A stretch of DNA of 64,000 nucleotides from Sycon ciliatum (GCF_964019385.1 NC_088655.1:12005922-12069921), one strand, 5' to 3'. Shown: positions 1 to 12,898, numbered from the stretch's first letter. The notes: generated by a model not told the origin, from the letters alone. Numbers and translations: made by a program.

Positions 1-32
1 CAAAACGCAACGGCACACATTGCACCACTCAC

Positions 33-217
33 CCGCAAATCCGCCACCCTTCGCCGTCTCCTGTGCCGTTTTGCTGAAGTTGACGAGCGAGCCATAAATG
101 TCCTCGTCCATTTGTTCACTGGAGTAGACGAGTTCTTCCTCCGGTACCATATTCTCGGCTTCTCCGTAATCTGTCTCATCACCAGGCTGTCGGGACGAGC
201 CTGTTGCCTTGATTGTT
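33..217 (-). CDS. vav: vav exon 5: acidic region with second and third tyrosines
   Basis: 185 bases between acceptor TTTTTGCAG (ends 218) and donor GCGG|GTGAGT. The single open phase continues exon 4 and gives EEELVYSSEQMDEDIYGSLV, two tyrosines in acidic context ten residues apart, then a basic/glycine stretch. The exon ends in phase 1, so the DH domain should begin in the next exon outside the window. Confidence 0.8.
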
Positions 218-3200
218 CTGCAAAAAGGACAGCGCAACACAAATCAAGACACGATTAACTTGGCGTGTATTCACTGCCAAGACAAACCAGGTGTGACTGG
301 CAGGTAGCTATTCGGGAGTTTTCGCTCTACGTAATTATTACGCATGAAAATCCGTATGTCGTATGCGCCGGGGAGCGAGGGCAACTTTCATACGTAAATC
401 TCTCTACGGATTTCCGCAGGAAAGCTGTTTCCTACGTAGGGCTTTTTGAAATATTTTTCGCATTTTCCGGACTTATCCATGGCAACGTTCAAGCTGCGCG
501 AAACACAAGGTACACACCACGTGGAATACAACATGGAAAACGCAGTTCCGGTTCGTGGTGCATGGGGCGGGTGCATGCAGCCAACCCGTCTCCAAAGCAA
601 CAAGGCATGCTTAGCAGTCGTAGAGCGAAACCCAACAGCGCAGATTTTACGTAAGAAAGTTACATGCAGTTCTTACGTTATTCTCATACGTATTCCGTAG
701 CGCGAAACCTTCCTATTGGTAGCAGGCGGATGAGATACAATGCGCATACATGCAGCTGATTTATGCAGGTGGGGTAGGGTGGGGGGGGGGGGGGGGGTGG
801 AATTAATATTGCCAGTCTGGCCAGTTTTGCCACACAGAACTACGGAGACGCGTTTCAACTGCAACACCTGCTTGTCTCCTCAAGACACACAGCCCTGGTC
901 AAGTGATCGTAACATTCCTCGGTCGCTAGAACAGGGTGAAAACAACAGCTCTCCAAGAAGAGGACTGACAAGTTCCCACCGGTACTTACAAGGCGACGTT
1001 TTCCAGATCGCCGTAAATATCCTCCTCCACACTCTGGTTCAAATCGACGCTACCGGCACCCCTTGGGAATGGCCTGCACCAAACACGAAAGAAACCCACA
1101 GAGAACGAGAAAATTAATACAGCAAAATATTTCGGTAACTAGCGTCCCGTCATAGAGGACAACACAATTATCACAGAGCTCACCGTATACAAATTTTAAA
1201 AGGCGAGTACAATACAATACAAAAACAGTACAATATACGTTCACAAGAATGAATACGCTGTGCTGTATGTGTACAGCACCAGTAGCATTAAGAACAGATG
1301 CTTCTCTGCACCTTACATTCATAAACAATCTACAGTCAGACCTCGCATAACCGCACACATCCGTTTTTCACAAAAAAATATCCGGATAGGCGAGGGAACC
1401 GGATAATCGAGCACACACACTGTATGTATGCATGACATAACTATGCTGAAAATCGGTAACCAACGGTTTTCTTCCGAATTGCTTCCGAATTGCGAGGGAT
1501 CCGGATAAGCGAAGTCAGACTGCACTTGAATGTCTAATATGAGTACAATACAATGCAAAACAGTACATTATGCATTCACACAAATGAATACGCCATGTTG
1601 TATTTTCTAAGGTACCAGGCGTATCCCGAACAGATACTTCCCCGCACCTTACATTCATAAAACATTAGCTATTGTTTCATGCAAGGCAGCACAAACTGAA
1701 CATAGAGATTTCCTGCGGGAAGAGCGCGGATTGTGTTCTGGCATAGTTCACGCTGCACGGCATACAGTCTACACGAACACATCGACTTTGGAATGTGTTG
1801 TACAAAGTGATATCGAAAGCAACGCTTCGCTACTCTCCACAGTACATATGATGCATACAACCATGTCAACACATAACATGCGCTTTACATCGCATAACCT
1901 CAAAATAGCTGAACAGTACATCTGTTTACCGAAATGGCTGGCACTATTCTGATTACGTTTTGACCAGAACGGATAGCATCACTTCGTTCTGTCCATCGGC
2001 AAATCATCGGAAAATACTGAGGCTCTGCCCAGTGTGACTAGAGAGCCAAACTCATGGAACTCAACTGGAGTGGAATGCGTACTGGCGTTTCCATTCCTGT
2101 TGCAACTAGAAAGCCCGTGAAAGTTTGCTGTGAAGTCTGGTGCCTGTGTGTGTGTGTGTGTGTGTGGTGTGTGTGTGCTCCCGGATATTCCGCCAGACCA
2201 GAGATGTTATGTCACACCGGCGTGCATGCTCCTCTCCCTCCTCCTGGGACAACGTCACCTTTACGGCAACGGGTCAACAGGACAGGTGTTTGTGTGTGTG
2301 TGTGTGTGTGTGTAGGTGGGTGTAGGTGGGTGCATATCAGAAAGCAATGTTCCCCAGCACTGTGTGTGCAAGAGTTCCTGTAGCCTAGGTACATGTACAA
2401 GAGGTAGGTACATGACATTGTACAAGAGTTTCTGTTGGTGCATGTACCAGATGTACAAGAGTTGCATCTACAAGAGTCACTGTGGGTACGTGTACAAGAG
2501 TTACTGTGGGTGCATGTACAAGACGAGCGTACGAACGGAGAGAGTAAAACCATGCTCATGTCGCCACTCAGACAGTTTGCGGTTCGCAACTTCACGAAGT
2601 TAGGAACAACATTCTCAAGCAGACATCACCAGCACATGCACGAGCAAAACTTACTCCAATCCCAAGGCCATTGCGGCCTCGGTGCGGGAGAGGGCTGACA
2701 AACATTTCACAACCTGCAGCGGGAGAAGCAGGAATGGAATTATGCAGTACAACAAACACACACACAGCATCCTTTCAAGCAACTTGCAACTGAAAACGAG
2801 CGTAACACCAAACCACGATTATTGAACAGATGATTGAAGGTTCGAAATTTATCAGCTTGCACTTCGGCCAGAAACCGAGAAAAAGAGAAAGACCTCTCCG
2901 TTCACACCTAGCTGTTCAAATGTTACTAAAATTGTTCGGAAGGTGAAGGTTGTGAGAAAAGAAGCATGACACGTTCCTCGAAAGCGGCATGCAGATCATG
3001 CGGGTGTGGTGGATTGTGTGCGGGTGGTGCAGAATGCAATGTCCGTGTGCCTTACCGCAGAGAAGTTTGTCAGTTCGAACAAGTCGTTCGGCTGGAACAG
3101 GTCTTCATCCTGGATCCCGAACGCCACACTGACGCTCAGCAGGAAGGAGTTGATGTTCTGAATGCATTTGAACTGAACGCAGGTACAGCAAAGACACCGT

Positions 3201-3532
3201 CCGTTCGCTTAGACTCAATCGCAAGAGGAAAGGGGTGCTTTGCAAAATATTTGCTCACACTGCATGAGCAGCACACATTTACGGAAAGCAGATCGTGTGG
3301 GGATTCGATGGACGGCAGTCGTTGGACAGGGACACCTTACCTCCAATGTAGCTCTAGGATGAAAATGCTGAACGGCGTCTGGTATAATCTTATTCAGCAG
3401 CTGACACAGGAACACTCCATCTCGCAAGCAATTGGCAAAATCATCCAGACCAGCATCTGGACGAACGCCGGGATGTCCTGGTGGAAAGGTTTTCGCCTGG
3501 ATCATCCACTGCCGCGCCTCCTGCCACTCCAT
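33..3532 (-). CDS. vav: Vav-family Rho guanine-nucleotide exchange factor, N-terminal five exons (gene runs off left edge)
   Basis: Five minus-strand exons (3341-3532, 3056-3172, 2655-2713, 990-1073, 33-217) join in perfect phase through GT-AG introns into about 212 residues. Residues 1 to about 123 form a calponin-homology domain resembling the Vav N-terminus: a WMIQAKTFPP start, the CLRDGVFLCQLLNKIIPDAV core, then CIQNINSFL and CLSALSRTEAA. Next comes PFPRG and an acidic segment with tyrosines in EEDIYGDLE, EEELVYSSE and DEDIYGSL. This is the arrangement of the autoinhibitory acidic region of Vav proteins, whose phosphorylation is known to release Rho/Rac exchange activity downstream of receptor tyrosine signalling. 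The catalytic DH, PH, C1, SH2 and SH3 domains would lie beyond position 1. The start is the ATG at 3532, placed like the Vav initiator just before the CH domain. Family assignment is from residue patterns; no search was run. Confidence 0.88.
990..1073 (-). CDS. vav: vav exon 4: PFP linker and first acidic tyrosine
   Basis: 84 bases between acceptor GGTGCAG and donor TT|GTAAGT, entering and leaving in phase 2. It encodes PFPRGAGSVDLNQSVEEDIY followed by GDLENVA, matching Vav PFP followed by the first regulatory EDIY tyrosine. Confidence 0.82.
1333..1522. mobile_element. Tc1/mariner (pogo-like) miniature element in a vav intron
   Basis: Imperfect inverted ends, CAGTCAGACCTCGCATAACC at the left and, on the other strand, CAGTCTGACTTCGCTTATCC at the right. 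Left flank is TA; right flank is CA, so the expected TA duplication has one change. The body is non-coding. It lies in the long vav intron between exons 3 and 4. Confidence 0.6.
2143..2323. repeat. Interrupted (GT)n microsatellites
   Basis: Short TG tracts at about 2147-2178 and 2289-2313 in a vav intron, followed by two GTAGGTGG units. No coding content is supported. Confidence 0.8.
2388..2526. repeat. Degenerate minisatellite based on TGTACAAGAG
   Basis: Six or so copies of TGTACAAGAG or CTACAAGAG spaced about 15-24 bases apart with TACTGTGGGTGCA between them, inside the vav intron between exons 3 and 4. Confidence 0.65.
2655..2713 (-). CDS. vav: vav exon 3: end of CH domain
   Basis: A 59-base exon after a pyrimidine tract and CTGCAG acceptor, with donor GA|GTAAGT, ending in phase 2. 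It reads VVKCLSALSRTEAAMALGL, the TLSALS helix that closes the Vav CH domain. It is too short for ordinary open-frame detection and was found from the missing residues between exons 2 and 4. Confidence 0.82.
3056..3172 (-). CDS. vav: vav exon 2: second half of CH domain
   Basis: 39 codons between acceptor GTTCAG (3173-3178) and donor GCG|GTAAGG, phase 0 on both sides. It encodes FKCIQNINSFLLSV and DLFQPNDLFELTNF, which align with the Vav stretch where Leu-Lys-Asn-Ile is followed by Phe-Asp-Leu-Phe-Asp-Val. Confidence 0.85.
3341..3532 (-). CDS. vav: vav exon 1: first half of CH domain
   Basis: 64 codons from ATG 3532 to donor GAG|GTAAGG (GT at 3339-3340), ending in phase 0. It encodes the first helices of the calponin-homology domain, with the family signature LRDGVFLCQLLN. 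The initiator sits eight residues before the conserved WMIQ, matching Vav proteins that start almost directly with the CH domain. Confidence 0.85.
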
Positions 3533-4057
3533 GACTGTGGCCGTCCGCGTCCTCCTCCACCTCCACCAAAACTACAGGCCCACTGAGGTCAACGTGGAAA
3601 CTAAACCAACCATTTGTTGGCAGATGACGGGTGGTGAGCACTTCTTGAACAAGTATGAGAAACAAACGACGACATGCATGACTGACTAGACTGACGATAA
3701 AACTTTGACACAGCGGGAAGGAGATGCAAAAATCGCTGCGGTCCGGCACACATACACACGTCGCTGCTGCCAGCTGCAGCGTGCAATGTCTGCGCATATA
3801 CCAAACATGCCCATTACATGCTCAGGCGCGTGCACTCGTACTCGTTATCGACGAGTTCGACATGATCCACAAGTCATGTGACCTCATTCACAGAGCGCAT
3901 GCGTACTCAGGCTTGTGTAGCGGCTCACCAGTCTGCACGATCTTTTTCAGACAGGGAGTGGTAAAAATACCGACTCCCTCAGTCCCCGTTTCAGACATAA
4001 AGACAGTACGAGAACGCTACTTCGAAGTACAGCTGTACATAAAACTTTTTTTTTATT
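3533..4057. other. Upstream flank of vav; no gene seen
   Basis: Region 5' of the vav start codon (minus strand). It should hold the 5' UTR or an upstream non-coding exon and the promoter, but I see no convincing TATA box or initiator. Frames here are short and do not resemble any family. Confidence 0.4.
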
Positions 4058-5340
4058 AGGGCATGTTCGTTTGGTAGGATCGGGATCCCGATCCACCGGA
4101 TCCACTTCGCACCCTTTCGATTAGTCGAATCTGGATCCGGATCCTTCGGATTTGGATCCGATCAACCCACCTCGGGGCCGGGGAGCAGGGTTGCCCGGAT
4201 CCATCGGATCCAAATGTGACCTTTGTACGTATATGGCGGGTAAAAACCATTTTTGTACACATTGTGATACGCACACGTGGATATAGAGCTTGTTGACTTT
4301 TTGTACGACGGATCGATATCGCGGAGGCGATGAGTACGACGTTCATCCTTTGGGGTGATTTGTGAGCGCCTACTTTTAGGTTCTGCTAGCATGCTATACG
4401 TGAAACGTAGAGAAATCACGTAGAGAGCAGGTGTCTGGGTTACGTTAGAGTCTACGGCTTCGCGTGTTTTGGCTCCAGATTTCTACGCGGAGATGGGGTT
4501 CTCTACGTTGTGGCACACGCAGAGAAAATGCGTACGGATTTGCTGGGTATTGATCAACTGCATGCAGAAAACTGCAAAATATGGAAGGGGAAATTCCCAG
4601 TACACATTCCACGTGACTTCTCTAGGTGAAACGTAGAGCAGAACAGCATTTCTTTACGTTACGGGAACGCGAAGAAAGTTCGCGTGATTCTTTGCGTCGC
4701 GTTCCCAAAACGTAGAGCAGAACCTCCCTATTGTCAACATGGCAACAGTCAAGGTCCAATATAAAGTGTTCAGTTGAATCTGAAGGATCCGATGGATGTG
4801 AGATTATTATTATTATTATTATCAAATTTTTGATAGGGCAATCCCCACAGGCCTAAGGCCTTCTTACAGGGTACCCTAGAAATGAAAGTACTGAATTACG
4901 GAATAGGTGCAGTGAAGAGCATAAGCGGACTGCAGCGGGGAGTGCATTCCAACGGTCGGAACCGATGAAAGAAACTGAAAAGAGACCGAAACGAGTTTTA
5001 GCTTTTGGTAGAGTGACAGACGAAGATACCTGGGAGCGAGTGCAGGAATTGGTACGAGTAGAAGTAGAACGAAGGCAAAAGCAATCAGTAAGGAGAGTAG
5101 TAGTTAACTGATTCAGGACACGAAACACTAAGATATAGAGTTTGAACTGATAGCGCACAGACAAAGGGAGAATGTGATGGCGTGCATTAACAAGGGATAC
5201 GTCAGAAAAGCGAGGCATACTGAACACAATGCGTAGAGCTCTATTACTAAGACGGACTAGACGGTCATGAAGAGTTACTGACAAGCAATGAGCAAGATCT
5301 CGATCCTGATCCCGATCCTTACCAATCGAACATGCCCTAA
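4058..5340. mobile_element. Terminal-inverted-repeat DNA element with GGATCC-rich ends
   Basis: The left end TAGGGCATGTTCGTTTGGTA is repeated inverted at 5319-5340 (AACATGCCCTA at the end), and both ends continue into GATCGGGATC-type palindromic blocks. The left 130 bases hold a cluster of GGATCC or near-GGATCC sites. The interior carries a (ATT)n tract at 4804-4822 and a CR1-like tail (4853-5280). No exact target duplication is visible (TTA left, TAA right), so the superfamily (hAT or Harbinger) is undecided. It abuts the 3' part of E1. Confidence 0.5.
4853..5285 (-). pseudogene. CR1-like non-LTR retrotransposon, ORF2 C-terminus and 3' end
   Basis: The minus frame reads the last roughly 140 residues of a reverse-transcriptase ORF: VNARHHILPLSVRYQFKLY, VFRVLNQL, FGLFSVSFIGSDRWNALP, ending SFLGYPVRRP and stop at 4853. 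The sequence after the stop (AGGCCTGTGGGGATTGCC, then an A/T-rich stretch and an ATT run) recurs after the fragments at 15780 and 56150, which defines one 3' end family. 5'-truncated, as is usual for this class. Confidence 0.75.
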
Positions 5341-5389
5341 GGCACCCATTTTGATAATCCAGGGGATGGCCCACGCCGGCGCCTGGTAC

Positions 5390-6510
5390 TGCCACTGCAT
5401 AAATCATACGTAATGACAAACGGCATCGCAAATGATTGACAACAACAGAATACACCAAATCAACATTTTTCTCTAGAATACGGCCAACCAATGCCTTCAA
5501 AAACACGGAACACTCCTTGCCTATCATGCCGTTGGTCGCAAATACCAGAGGGGTGAATGTGCCCCGATCGATCTGATTCACTCGCTCTGCGTAATGCCGC
5601 TTTTTTCCCGCTCATTGCGCTCCAATTGGCTCATGGCTTTTTCACGAGACAGCAAGGTGGCCCTGGGATGCGTTACCCGGATATCGAAGAAGGCCTCCTG
5701 CTGCCGCGTCCAAAAGCCACGAGCCCTGAAGTCAAGCCGCGCTTCCTGGGATCTGTTAGCTGTTGACCATGCCAATGTCTCACCACCAAATGGGACAAGG
5801 TTGGGCTCGATTGCCACATCGGGACTTACACTTCTGAGTAGCTCAGCGATGAGATCACGTATCTCATTATGCCTTGCGGTGGGATAGCCCCCATAAGGGC
5901 ACACCATGGCATGGTCAGTCGACAAGTTAGCTCCGCATACACAGTTCGTTGGAAGACCATCAAGCGGTAGACCGTACCGAAGCGCCACAGCATCAGGCTC
6001 TAAAATCTGATTTGTTAAGTGTTGTGCCATGGGCGCCGCGGACCTTGGTTCAACAGTCAGCCAGGAGGACACGCCCTTCTCACCAGCTATCTCCACCAAG
6101 AATCGCTGGTCTGGTGTCAGGTGATCATGTACTGTTGCCAGGATCTCTATGTCCCTAGCGTCTCTCTTCTTCTTGCCTTCTCTTAAACGCTGGCGAGTCT
6201 CCATCACAGCCTCGCTAACGCTAGCTTCACGTGACGGAATTTCCATTGAAGCTGACGGTGGCCGTTGCGGAAGCCATGATGAGGTGAGAGACTCATCAGC
6301 GGTTTCATTGTTGACTGTGTGACGCGGCGGACGCAGTGGGAGCCAAATCTCTGACGCATCACCTCCATCCAGAGAAAGAACATCACTGCGCTCCCGGTCA
6401 GCAGAGACAATATCCACCGACCCAGAATTCGGCAGCATAGCTTCCACGTTGTTGAAGTTAGTTACTGAGTTCCGCTCCACTGCCTCTCCGGACGACTCCT
6501 CATCCGCCAA
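5390..6510 (-). pseudogene. E1 C-terminal restriction-like endonuclease domain
   Basis: 6510-5578 reads EKGVSSWLTVEP, LRYGLPLDGLPTNCVCG, DHAMVCPYGGYPTARHNEIRD, ARLDFRARGFW and EAFFDIRVTHP. The CxC-x7-H-x3-C knuckle, RHN box and paired aspartates are the layout expected of the zinc knuckle and PD-(D/E)XK nuclease of restriction-like-endonuclease retrotransposons. A frame change near 5580 leads into RGTFTPLVFATNGMIGKECS and LRCRLSL, a conserved tail also seen in E2 and E3. Confidence 0.72.
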
Positions 6511-6598
6511 TTCACCCCGGCCAACTCCTCAGCTGCATCTGGCCGGCCCGCAGCCGTTCGCGTGCTATCGGCAGCAAGCTGTGGCACGGCTGCCTCAA

Positions 6599-8427
6599 TT
6601 ATTGGGCGCACGGCTTCGGTACACTGCGAATACTCACCCTCACATAATGGTGCAACTGGGGGATGCCTAGCCCACCACGGCGGCATGGAACTCCCATAAG
6701 CTGACGAAGGGGATCGTCACTGCTTAGAGACACACCAGCAATTGCAGGCAGCAGGGAATTATTAATTGCATCATTCAATCTAGTAAATAGGTCGGGAGAG
6801 CAATGTACGGCCCGAAGGCAATAACGCCAGCGCGAAATAATGCTGCGCACAAGCACAGTATACGCAGCATGTGGCTAAGTAGTGGCGAGTTCGGAAAGGT
6901 GCTCGACTTGGTGAACCCACTTATCAACCTTACCCGATACAAATGTGTGCAGGAATCTCTCAGACCCAAGGGCGCCACCAAGATAAATGCAACCATCCGT
7001 AACAATTCTCACCCCAGTCCCAGCGAATAATTCCTGCGCTGCGTGCTCGAGAGATGGCTTCACGAGAAGAACTGTCTTCTCCGGATTGGGGTGGTACCCA
7101 TAGTCAGGTCCCAGCTGCAATAACTTAGACCAGTAAAGGGATGTGGCTTGAAGGGTGCCAGCAGCGGAATCGTCATCAGCGTACCACAGCTGGGTGTTGT
7201 TTGGACATTCGTGTGAAAGTTTGTTTATGAGAGGCATAACAGCAACAGCGTAAATGGCCATCGCAAGGGGGTCACCCTGACAGGTCCCCTCACGGGAAGG
7301 AATTTCGCCCCCACCCGCTACGAAGAGGCGGCATGGCGCGCCATACGTGTTCTTGAAAACCTGACCTAAAGAAGGACAGAGAGCGGGAACATTGTGCAGG
7401 GCAGCATTCCTATTTAGAGAATTGAATGCATTAGATGCATCTATTAGCAGCACGGCTTCGGTTTCAGGAAGACTAAAAACCCCTGCCATTGCCTGAACGG
7501 CAGCCTCGCACGCAGCTGGCATGCCAACGCAAAGTTGGCGCGGGGCAGTCGCAGCTCTGACGTCGCTTTCGATCACCTTCATTATCGCTCGCCCTATAAT
7601 CCTCCTAAACACCTCCCCAACAGCTATGGGTCTAACACCTGGGGATTTATCAAGGGGGATCAGGCGGGCGGCAGTGAATGCCTCCATGAAACTCGGCTCG
7701 ATATTCGCAGTACACAATACGCGTGCCGAATCCGCCAAATGCAGTGCAAAGTCGGTTGGAAGCTGGGCCGAAGCACGTTAGCATCCTGGTCCAGGCCTCC
7801 GAGTCTAGTCCGGACGGACCAGCGGCGCCCTTGATGGGCCTGCTAACAAACTTGATGAGGCTTGGCGTGATGCGCTCGAAGAGTATTGGGTTCACCCGTT
7901 GTGAGTCGGTCGGCGCCACCAATGAGCCAGGAACCGCCGGTGACGGAGACGGGTGCTTGTCATGCAGTACCTCACGCACAGTCTTGTCACCACCGGCCGA
8001 GTCCTCCATCCCGAGCACTGAGCCAGGCGAGTCATCACCTACCATCATCCTCGCTGCAGAGTGAATCTTCCCTGCGAATACTCGTCGACTGAAGGTTGTA
8101 TCATCCACTGTAACAGGCAGTTTCTGGCGACGCTTCCCAGCGGGTAGGTGTGCTTGAATACATCTGGCTTCGTCCAGGATGTCCTCAAACCTGCCACATG
8201 ACCACGATTTCAAACGTGGCGTGATGTGGGTTGCATTCTCAGGCAGCCCGGGACTCCGGGTGAGGTCGCTGTAATAGTAGCTGGCACGCAACCGTTACCG
8301 CTGTCCAAGAGATGGGACGAAGTGGCGAGCCAGCGGCAAACGCTGATATTAAGCGGGCCAATTCATTCACAAACGAAGACCCGGCTGAACCATACGGAAT
8401 CATTACCAGATTCCTCTCCCACTGCAC
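6599..8427 (-). pseudogene. E1 reverse-transcriptase region, frameshifted
   Basis: Successive frames at 8427-8239, 8291-7650, 7738-6875 and 6856-6599 give GAAGPSGLDSEAWTRML, RLIPLDKSPGVRPIAVGEVF (finger motifs), VLLIDASNAFNSLNR (motif A), REGTCQGDPLAMAIYA (motif B), LWYADDDSAAG (motif C with both catalytic aspartates), IYLGGALGSERF and GGLGIP (thumb). Motif residues are retained although the frame is broken at least three times, so decay is after insertion. Confidence 0.75.
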
Positions 8428-8464
8428 ACATTCGTTGTATACGTCTTGGAAGCAAGCTTGTATG

Positions 8465-8890
8465 TCATCCGCCGGACTGTTCCAAAATTATGTTTTCGTC
8501 GAAACTATGCTGAGAATCGTCCAGACCGGCCAAGAGCAATGTTGCATCTCCTCCCGGAAATAATGACTGTTCAGGCGATGTCCCACTGATAAGAATGCTT
8601 GATTCAGCACTGGTGTTGGCCACATCAGACGACCGGGGCTCTCTCGTTGTCCCTGTTGCTGCGGCTGACAGTTCAGGGCAACTAGCTGGAGGGTCGGTGT
8701 TGCGTTGCGTGCTGGAGCTAATTGGTGGAGCAATTGGCTGGCTGGCGGAAGTCATGCCACAGGTTGCGGTTGATAGATTCTTGCACCTCAACTTCGCCCT
8801 TGGCGCACAGTTCGTACATTTTCTACTGTTCTTGACACAAACACATGATTTGCATGTCCCAGAAGGACCGCATGTGCAACATTTAGCCAT
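8465..8890 (-). pseudogene. E1 N-terminal Cys-rich region
   Basis: Begins MAKCCTCGPSGTCKSCVCVK at 8890 and continues with NSRKCTNC and LRCKN: ten cysteines in about 40 residues, a likely metal-binding N-terminus. A Ser/Thr/Pro-rich linker follows. The frame ends at a TGA at 8465, and the element continues in another frame (8427-8239, WERNLVMIPYGSAGSSFVNE). Upstream codons before 8890 read hydrophobic 5' UTR sequence, so the inner Met is preferred. Confidence 0.65.
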
Positions 8891-9412
8891 ACTACTGTGG
8901 CATAAGGAAGCTGGAGGTGCAAATGCAGCGGGTATGCAAAGTTGCCAGAATCGGTAACAATTGCCAGTTGATAACTGATGTAGAAAAAAACAGCACCAGA
9001 GCAATGCAAAGGTGCGACGGGGAAACACTAAGCCAACGAGGTGAAGAAAACACGGCACTGGTGCTGTGCCCCAGGTGCATACCAAAATGAACTTACGGGA
9101 GAGGTTGTGAATGCAATAGAATGCTACCCAGAAAGTGAGGATGTGAACACCCGAAAGAAAAAGGTTAGCCGAGCAGCGCATGCACAGTGCCTGGAAAAAG
9201 GTGCTAACACTCCAGCCAGCAGTCCCTCAAACAGGTGGGAAACTTCAAATCAAAAGAGCTAACAGCAAGGAACACAACACAACCCAACAAAGCGAATAAT
9301 AAAAACTTAAAAAAAGCAACGTACCATGAACAGTCCTCCAGAATATTCACCAAGCTTCCTCATCAGCCAGAGCTCCCAAATCGTTAACCGTCCTCCACCA
9401 GCGCAACTCGCA

Positions 9413-11084
<1,672 letters not shown>

Positions 11085-11179
<95 letters not shown>

Positions 11180-11180
11180 A
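11085..11180. repeat. (ACT)32 microsatellite
   Basis: Perfect ACT run on the plus strand adjoining the truncated 5' end of E2; same unit and orientation as the 441-base tract on the other side of E2. Confidence 0.97.
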
Positions 11181-11269
11181 ACAAGGTAGCGAATATGTCA
11201 TTGTGTCACAGGGAAGGAGGAAGGTTGGGGAGAAAATAATGAGAAAAAGAGAGGCTATACATACACGCT

Positions 11270-11710
11270 GGTACCGGCCGTTCAGGTAGGAAGCGAACCA
11301 TTTCAGCCTAATTCAGGGCAGAACTATGAATGCCTAAGCTGTGCGAAGTAAAGAAACGTAATTCCTGGTGCACAACTCGATCAAAGGCCCTGCTTAAGTC
11401 AATAAATGCTACAACGGTTGTATGACCCACATCTCTAGCCAACGTCCAGTCATTTACAGCCAAGGTCATGACCTGCACTGTTGATCGCTGGGGCCGGAAG
11501 CCAAATAATTATTGATGATCGTGTAGACAAGTGTACAGGTCGAAGTCCCGCAGCAGTTGGTCAAGGACAAGACGTTCGAACATTTTGCTGAGAAAGCTCG
11601 TAAGCGACACTGGGCGATACTTGGCCGGAGAGGTGTGATCACCCTGCCGGGATTTAAGAACGGGGGTGATATTAGCGATTTTAAAAAGATGAGGGAAAGT
11701 CGAAGATTGA
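11270..11710 (-). pseudogene. Non-LTR reverse-transcriptase fragment (CR1/L2-like)
   Basis: Minus-strand reading gives STFPHLFKIANITPVLKSRQ, SPAKYRPVSLTSFLSKMFER, FGFRPQRSTVQ and TTVVAFIDLSRAFDRVVHQE, that is motifs 0 to A of a LINE reverse transcriptase, with in-frame stops near 11515 and 11310. Both ends are missing. Unrelated in detail to E1/E2. Confidence 0.75.
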
Positions 11711-12556
11711 AGAGAAGTATTGAAAATGGCTGATATAGAAGGTGCAATAACAGGTCAATGTAGCATTAGTGCTAAAGGTGTTGCATGTCTACAAATCACA
11801 AAGTCATGCGCCGGTACAATACACTGTGGCGTTGCACCTCATGGCTTTAGCCGATTGTTGCCAAAAAACCATATATTTCCCGACATTATCCACTATGAAA
11901 CTCGTTATGCTGCTCAAACCTCACATAATGCTCGTCTTGTTCCTTTCTAATGCTCCATAATGCTCTGATGCTCGGATAGTCTCATAATGCCGAATATAAT
12001 GCCGGCATTATCCGCTGGACCCTAACAACAGTTCTGTAACCCGTCTAATAAGACACCGTCTTAAAACTAAGTACTAACTACTAACGAGAGTACTTGCTAC
12101 TAACATTGGGAGGATTTTTTCTTTTTTTTTAAAAAAGGCCCAAGCCTGCCCTGCTAGTTACGGACTTACGGGGGTCGCCATGGCAAATAATAATGGTAAA
12201 CAGTGAATACCAATCACAGACAGGAAGCTGTCTCAGGGCAAGTTTATTCTAACAAGAAGGATCGGAGGGTACACGGTACGACGGGGGTTATAGTTATTAT
12301 TATTATTATTATTATTATTTGTAAGAAAGGGTTTGCTCCCCACACTGGAGCTCGCGCTATTCCGCCGACTTTACTTGACACTTGACTGACTCACAACTGC
12401 CATCCAGAGCACACGAGAAGTCCATCGAACCTTCGACTCGGCAAACCTGCAAGAAAGCACCACCCCCTGCTCAATACACAGTGTTTCGGGGAATTCACCC
12501 CTCATCAGTTGAGCTTGAGTAGGCTGAGGAAGATTGTGTCTGAAGAGCACCACTTA
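11711..12556. other. Mixed intergenic DNA with a hAT-type element end
   Basis: 11940-12028 carries several TAATGC blocks and ends TAATGCCGGCATTATCCGC then TGGACCCTA, an inverted-repeat end like those of the GCGGATAATGC miniature elements elsewhere in the window; its partner end is not visible. 12294-12320 is a (TTA)n run followed by GGGTTTGCTCCCCACACTGG, a motif shared with 27095 and 63580. No gene seen. Confidence 0.45.
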
Positions 12557-12898
12557 CCGTAATTCCGCGCATATAAGCCCATGGGCCTATATCCGGATAT
12601 AAGGCCACCTCCGTTTATAAGCCCATGGGCTAATAAACAGACACAAATGCAACTCACGTGTCAAGTAGAATTTTTCACAAAATGGACTCTTCCTACCATG
12701 ATACAGCAGGTCAGCGCAGTTTACCAGTAGAGTATGGTAGACTGACCACGAGCATGGACTTGTACTTTTTCGTGAACCTTCAAAATTCGAATATTGGCCC
12801 ATGGGCTAAAAATGATCATGTTTTACTCGATATTTTATCACCAAAAGGCTGCATTGTTCCACCTATAAGCCCATGGGCTTATATGCGCGGAATTATTA
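12557..12898. mobile_element. Tc1/mariner-like miniature element with palindromic CCCATGGG ends
   Basis: Inverted ends share ATTCCGCGCATATAAGCCCA on both strands, each followed by TGGGC, flanked by TA on both sides (12555-12556 and 12899-12900). Extra CCCATGGGC copies lie inside at 12621 and 12799. No coding sequence. Confidence 0.65.

Larger units (their letters stand above)
5341..9412 (-). mobile_element. Retrotransposon E1: non-LTR element with restriction-like endonuclease, degraded
   Basis: A single long ORF can be followed from ATG 8890 to about 5390 but is broken into at least six frames. In order: a Cys-rich N-terminus, a reverse transcriptase with a YADD box, and a C-terminal endonuclease-like domain with CxC-H-C, RHNEIRD and LD/FFDIRV motifs. 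This order matches non-LTR elements that use a restriction-like endonuclease (CRE/R2/Utopia type). About 520 bases of apparent 5' UTR (8891-9412) begin exactly at the edge of the (ACT)n tract. The 3' end is lost at the neighbouring inverted-repeat element. Not functional as it stands. Confidence 0.75.

Noticed and set aside
4622-4825. Minus-strand frame starting with an isoleucine run
   Set aside because: The start is the (ATT)n tract; the rest has no motif.
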